In this document: piece after piece, positions 61,814-64,000 of the stretch
How the letters are laid out: each line of letters starts with the position of its first letter
Numbering within the stretch: position 1 is the stretch's first letter
Assembly (NCBI GenBank): GCA_963664595.2
Contig: CAXXOK010000003.1
Span: 62,001 to 126,000 of the forward strand
Reading direction: 5' to 3'
DNA from: CAXXOK01 sp963664595
GTDB taxonomy: Bacteria; Bacillota; Clostridia; Christensenellales; Aristaeellaceae
Length of the DNA stretch: 64,000 nucleotides
The notes under the pieces: generated by a model
The model's input: the letters and a program-made list of their open reading frames with translations, nothing else
Database searches by the model: none
What the model was told of the DNA's origin: nothing
Made by a program: the position numbers and the translations under genes

Positions 61814-63367
61814 TTAATCGTCTGTTACGTCGCGTTCCGCCTTCAGCGCTTTTTTATAGCGCCTGAGGTAGGTTTCAAAACCGGCCATGCCCTCCGGCGT
61901 TGGATTGGCAATGGTGAAATGCGCCCCGGCAAACACGCGTTGCTCCAGATAGTCCTCCAGGCTGATGCCTTTGGCGCGGCAGAGCCGGTACCAAGCGAGC
62001 ACGGCCATACCGAACGCGCCGCCTTCACCGGCGGTTTCCATCACGGACACCGGTACGCCTGTTGCGTCGGCCAGGCACTGCTGCCCGGCGAGCGGAGTTT
62101 TAAAATACCCCCCGTGGCCCGTGAGGCGGTCGATGGCGACGCCTTCCGCTGACAGAAGATCCATGCCGATTTTCAGCACCGCGAGCGCCGAATACAGATG
62201 GGCGCGCATAAAGTTGGGCAGCGTAAAACGGCTGCCCGGCATGCGGATCACCATGGGGACGCCTTGGGTAAAGCCGGTGATGTGCTCTCCGGCAAGATAG
62301 TTGATTACCGTCAGGCCGCCGCAATCCGGCTCGCCCTTCAAACTTTCGGAATAAAGAACGGAAAACAGGTCGTTCTCGGGAATATCGCAGGCATACCGGC
62401 CCGCGAAGCTTTGAAACAGCCTCGCCCACGCGTCGATATCGGAGGTACAGTTGTTGCCCTGCACCAGCGCCACAGTCCGTCCCGCGGGTGTTGCCACGGT
62501 GTCGATCTGTGAGTATACGCGGCTTAGCGGTTTTTCGGCAACGATCAGGGAAAAAACGGAGGTGCCTGCCGATACGTTGCCCAGCCGCGGCGTAATGCTG
62601 TTGGTTGCCACCATGCCGGTGCCCGCGTCCCCTTCCGGCGGCGCGAGCGGAATGCCGGGTTTCAGCATCCCACTGGGATCAATCAGCCGCGCGCCTTCGG
62701 CGGTTAAGACACCGGCATCCTCCCCGGCCAGGCGAATCTCAGGGAAAATCTCACGGGTTTTCCAGGGAAAGCCTTGCGGCGCGATCAGATCATCAAACTG
62801 CTCCATCGCCGATTGCCGGTAATCGAGCGTTTGATAATCCAGGGGAAACATGCCGCTGGCCTCGCCGATCCCGATTACAAAACGGCCCGTCAGCCTGCTG
62901 TGGATGTAACCGGCCAGCGAGGTGATGGCGCGGATATCCTTCACATGGGCTTCCTCCTGCAAAATGGCCTGATACAGATGCGCAATACTCCAGCGCTGGG
63001 GAATGTTTTCGTGAAACAGCTCCGTGAGCGTGAGGCTTGCCCTGCCGGTGATCGTGTTGCGCCAGGTGCGAAACGGCACCAGCTGGCGGCCATCCTTATC
63101 AAATACCAGATATCCGTGCATCATGCCGGACAGGCCAACCACATCCACCGTAACGGGCTGCTCCAGCGATCCAAACAGCCGGGCGACCGCTATGCGCAGC
63201 CCTTCCCAGGCGTTATCCAGCGAATAGGTCCAGATGCCGTCCTTCCATTGGCTTTCCCAGGAATAATTACCATGCGCGATGCAGCGGTGCCGGGAATCGG
63301 TCAGCACGGCCTTGATACGCGTGGATCCCAGTTCAATGCCCAGTGCGGCATGCAGTTCGCCACTCAT
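61814..63367 (-). CDS. FGGY-family sugar kinase (probable fuculokinase)
   Basis: 517 residues. The two actin-fold halves are marked by GIELGSTRIKAVLTD (phosphate loop 1) and LTGHGGYFKTPLAGQQCLAD (second half). It is closer to the xylulokinase-like branch than to standard FucK in its N-terminus (WESQWKDGIWTYSLDNAW). Position before fucI-fucU suggests it phosphorylates L-fuculose, but another ketose is possible. ATG 63367 has GGGAGG upstream. No fuculose-phosphate aldolase is in the window. Confidence 0.85.
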   Translation of the reverse strand: MSGELHAALGIELGSTRIKAVLTDSRHRCIAHGNYSWESQWKDGIWTYSLDNAWEGLRIAVARLFGSLEQPVTVDVVGLSGMMHGYLVFDKDGRQLVPFRTWRNTITGRASLTLTELFHENIPQRWSIAHLYQAILQEEAHVKDIRAITSLAGYIHSRLTGRFVIGIGEASGMFPLDYQTLDYRQSAMEQFDDLIAPQGFPWKTREIFPEIRLAGEDAGVLTAEGARLIDPSGMLKPGIPLAPPEGDAGTGMVATNSITPRLGNVSAGTSVFSLIVAEKPLSRVYSQIDTVATPAGRTVALVQGNNCTSDIDAWARLFQSFAGRYACDIPENDLFSVLYSESLKGEPDCGGLTVINYLAGEHITGFTQGVPMVIRMPGSRFTLPNFMRAHLYSALAVLKIGMDLLSAEGVAIDRLTGHGGYFKTPLAGQQCLADATGVPVSVMETAGEGGAFGMAVLAWYRLCRAKGISLEDYLEQRVFAGAHFTIANPTPEGMAGFETYLRRYKKALKAERDVTDD

Positions 63368-63614
63368 GATGAGGACCTCCCAATCAAACGGATAGTATCG
63401 TAATGGTAACAAATCCGTTGAAAAATGTCTATCTGGATTTGGGCAGGATATACGTGCGGCGCTGTGCTTTGCGGAATGCTTGACAATCGGTTGCTCGGCG
63501 CTTTACTGCATGTAAAAAAACTAATAGTATGGATTTATGGCTTGCTTCTGAAACCGCTCATCGGCTTGATCCGCCTGAAACGCCTTCTACCGCTCTTTAT
63601 GGAGGATTTCGACT

Positions 63615-64000
63615 ATGAAAATATACAACAGGGTTGCTGCCGCCGCGTTGATAACGGCGCGGTTGTGCGGCTGTGCGTAAAGCGCATGGCCCGCAAGCCT
63701 TTCCCCGGCGGTGACGGACGCAATGGGCCAATCGCAGGAGATCTTGCAGGAACAGCAATATGAATGTGACAGCCGGGATGATACGGAGCTTCCGCCGTTC
63801 AGATTTGACGGCGTCTATGGATCCGCAAGCTGGAAACTGGTCAGCCAAAACGGCGGAAGCATGAAATGCATCTGTCAGGAATACGACATCTTCCATATCG
63901 GCTGCGGCGTCAGCGTTCTGGTGATTTGTGCAGGCGATCCGGATACCTGCCAATGCGCTGTAATCGGCAACTATATTGGTACGGATATTTGGGTACTAAG
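63615..64000 (+). pseudogene. Lipoprotein gene with in-frame stop (runs off the window)
   Basis: ATG 63615 behind GGAGG encodes a signal MKIYNRVAAAALITARLCGC with a lipobox, then a TAA codon directly after Cys-Ala. The same frame continues open to the window end with protein-like sequence, rich in Cys (MKCICQEYDIFHIGCGVSV, PDTCQCAVIG). So a secreted lipoprotein gene appears to be broken by one nonsense codon at its second mature residue. The family is not recognised. The upstream frame at 63425 is not convincing. Confidence 0.55.

Noticed and set aside
1..64000. CRISPR arrays, rRNA operons, complete insertion sequences, replication origin
   Set aside because: I saw no regularly spaced direct repeats, no rRNA sequence, no transposase gene and no DnaA-box cluster in the window.

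Overview
The window looks like a chromosome segment of a moderately GC-rich Clostridia-type Firmicute, probably a gut or mucosal commensal. The grounds are: ribosomal protein L27 carries the N-terminal extension removed by the Prp protease, and prp sits between rplU and rpmA; fatty acid synthesis genes form one operon in the fabT-fabH-acpP-fabK-fabD-fabG-fabF-accB-fabZ-accC-accD-accA order known from Firmicutes; promoters are clear TTGACA/TATAAT types with 17-base spacers; and there is an intracellular alpha-L-fucosidase plus a fucose operon. The genus is not decidable from the sequence; a Christensenellales- or Oscillospirales-like lineage is my inference.

Layout. 1-1411: right end of an integrative element (tyrosine integrase) against the 3' end of tRNA-Arg(ACG). 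1.6-5.9 kb: palindromic repeat, GH29 fucosidase, cupin, the rplU-prp-rpmA operon and a DUF2087 regulator. 6.1-12 kb: a 180-base repeat between convergent genes, an RlmI-like rRNA methyltransferase, a KamA-type radical SAM enzyme, a PlsC-type acyltransferase with extra C-terminal domains and a GltS glutamate carrier. 12.1-15 kb: MerR regulator with a cytosolic VIT/VWA protein. 15.4-18.5 kb: sugar ABC importer without its ATPase. 18.7-24 kb, minus strand: TetR-MMPL pair, rsgA and a phosphotransferase. 24.3-34.5 kb: small genes, a decayed secreted-protein gene, two tight minus-strand operons (DAK2/DegV fusion-DUF1295-DUF2177; HTH-hydrolase-DUF4180), a second copy of the 180-base repeat, a TetR and a CPA2 antiporter. 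35.1-39.3 kb: iron/polyamine-type ABC importer. 39.4-41.8 kb: an AT-rich islet inserted in the 3' end of tRNA-Ser(GGA), carrying one AlbA_2/Schlafen-like protein and no integrase. 43-54.8 kb: pyrophosphatase, the FabT-controlled fatty acid operon ending in a DegV (FakB-like) gene, and a divergent peptide deformylase. 54.8-58.7 kb: an MFS transporter behind a structured leader with short peptides, a PPi-type phosphofructokinase and a sirtuin. 59.2-63.4 kb, minus strand: FGGY kinase-fucI-fucU. The window ends in a lipoprotein gene with an in-frame stop.

How the parts fit. The fucosidase has no signal peptide, so it should act on imported fucosyl-oligosaccharides; FucU, FucI and the FGGY kinase would carry the released fucose to a phosphorylated ketose. 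Lipid functions recur: the whole FASII/ACC operon, a FakB-like protein translationally coupled to it, a separate DAK2-DegV fusion coupled to two membrane proteins, and the acyltransferase. The items I would look at first are the tRNA-Ser islet with its phased GGGGTA sites, the MFS leader, the 180-base repeat found inside doubled terminators, and the DAK2/DegV-DUF1295-DUF2177 operon.
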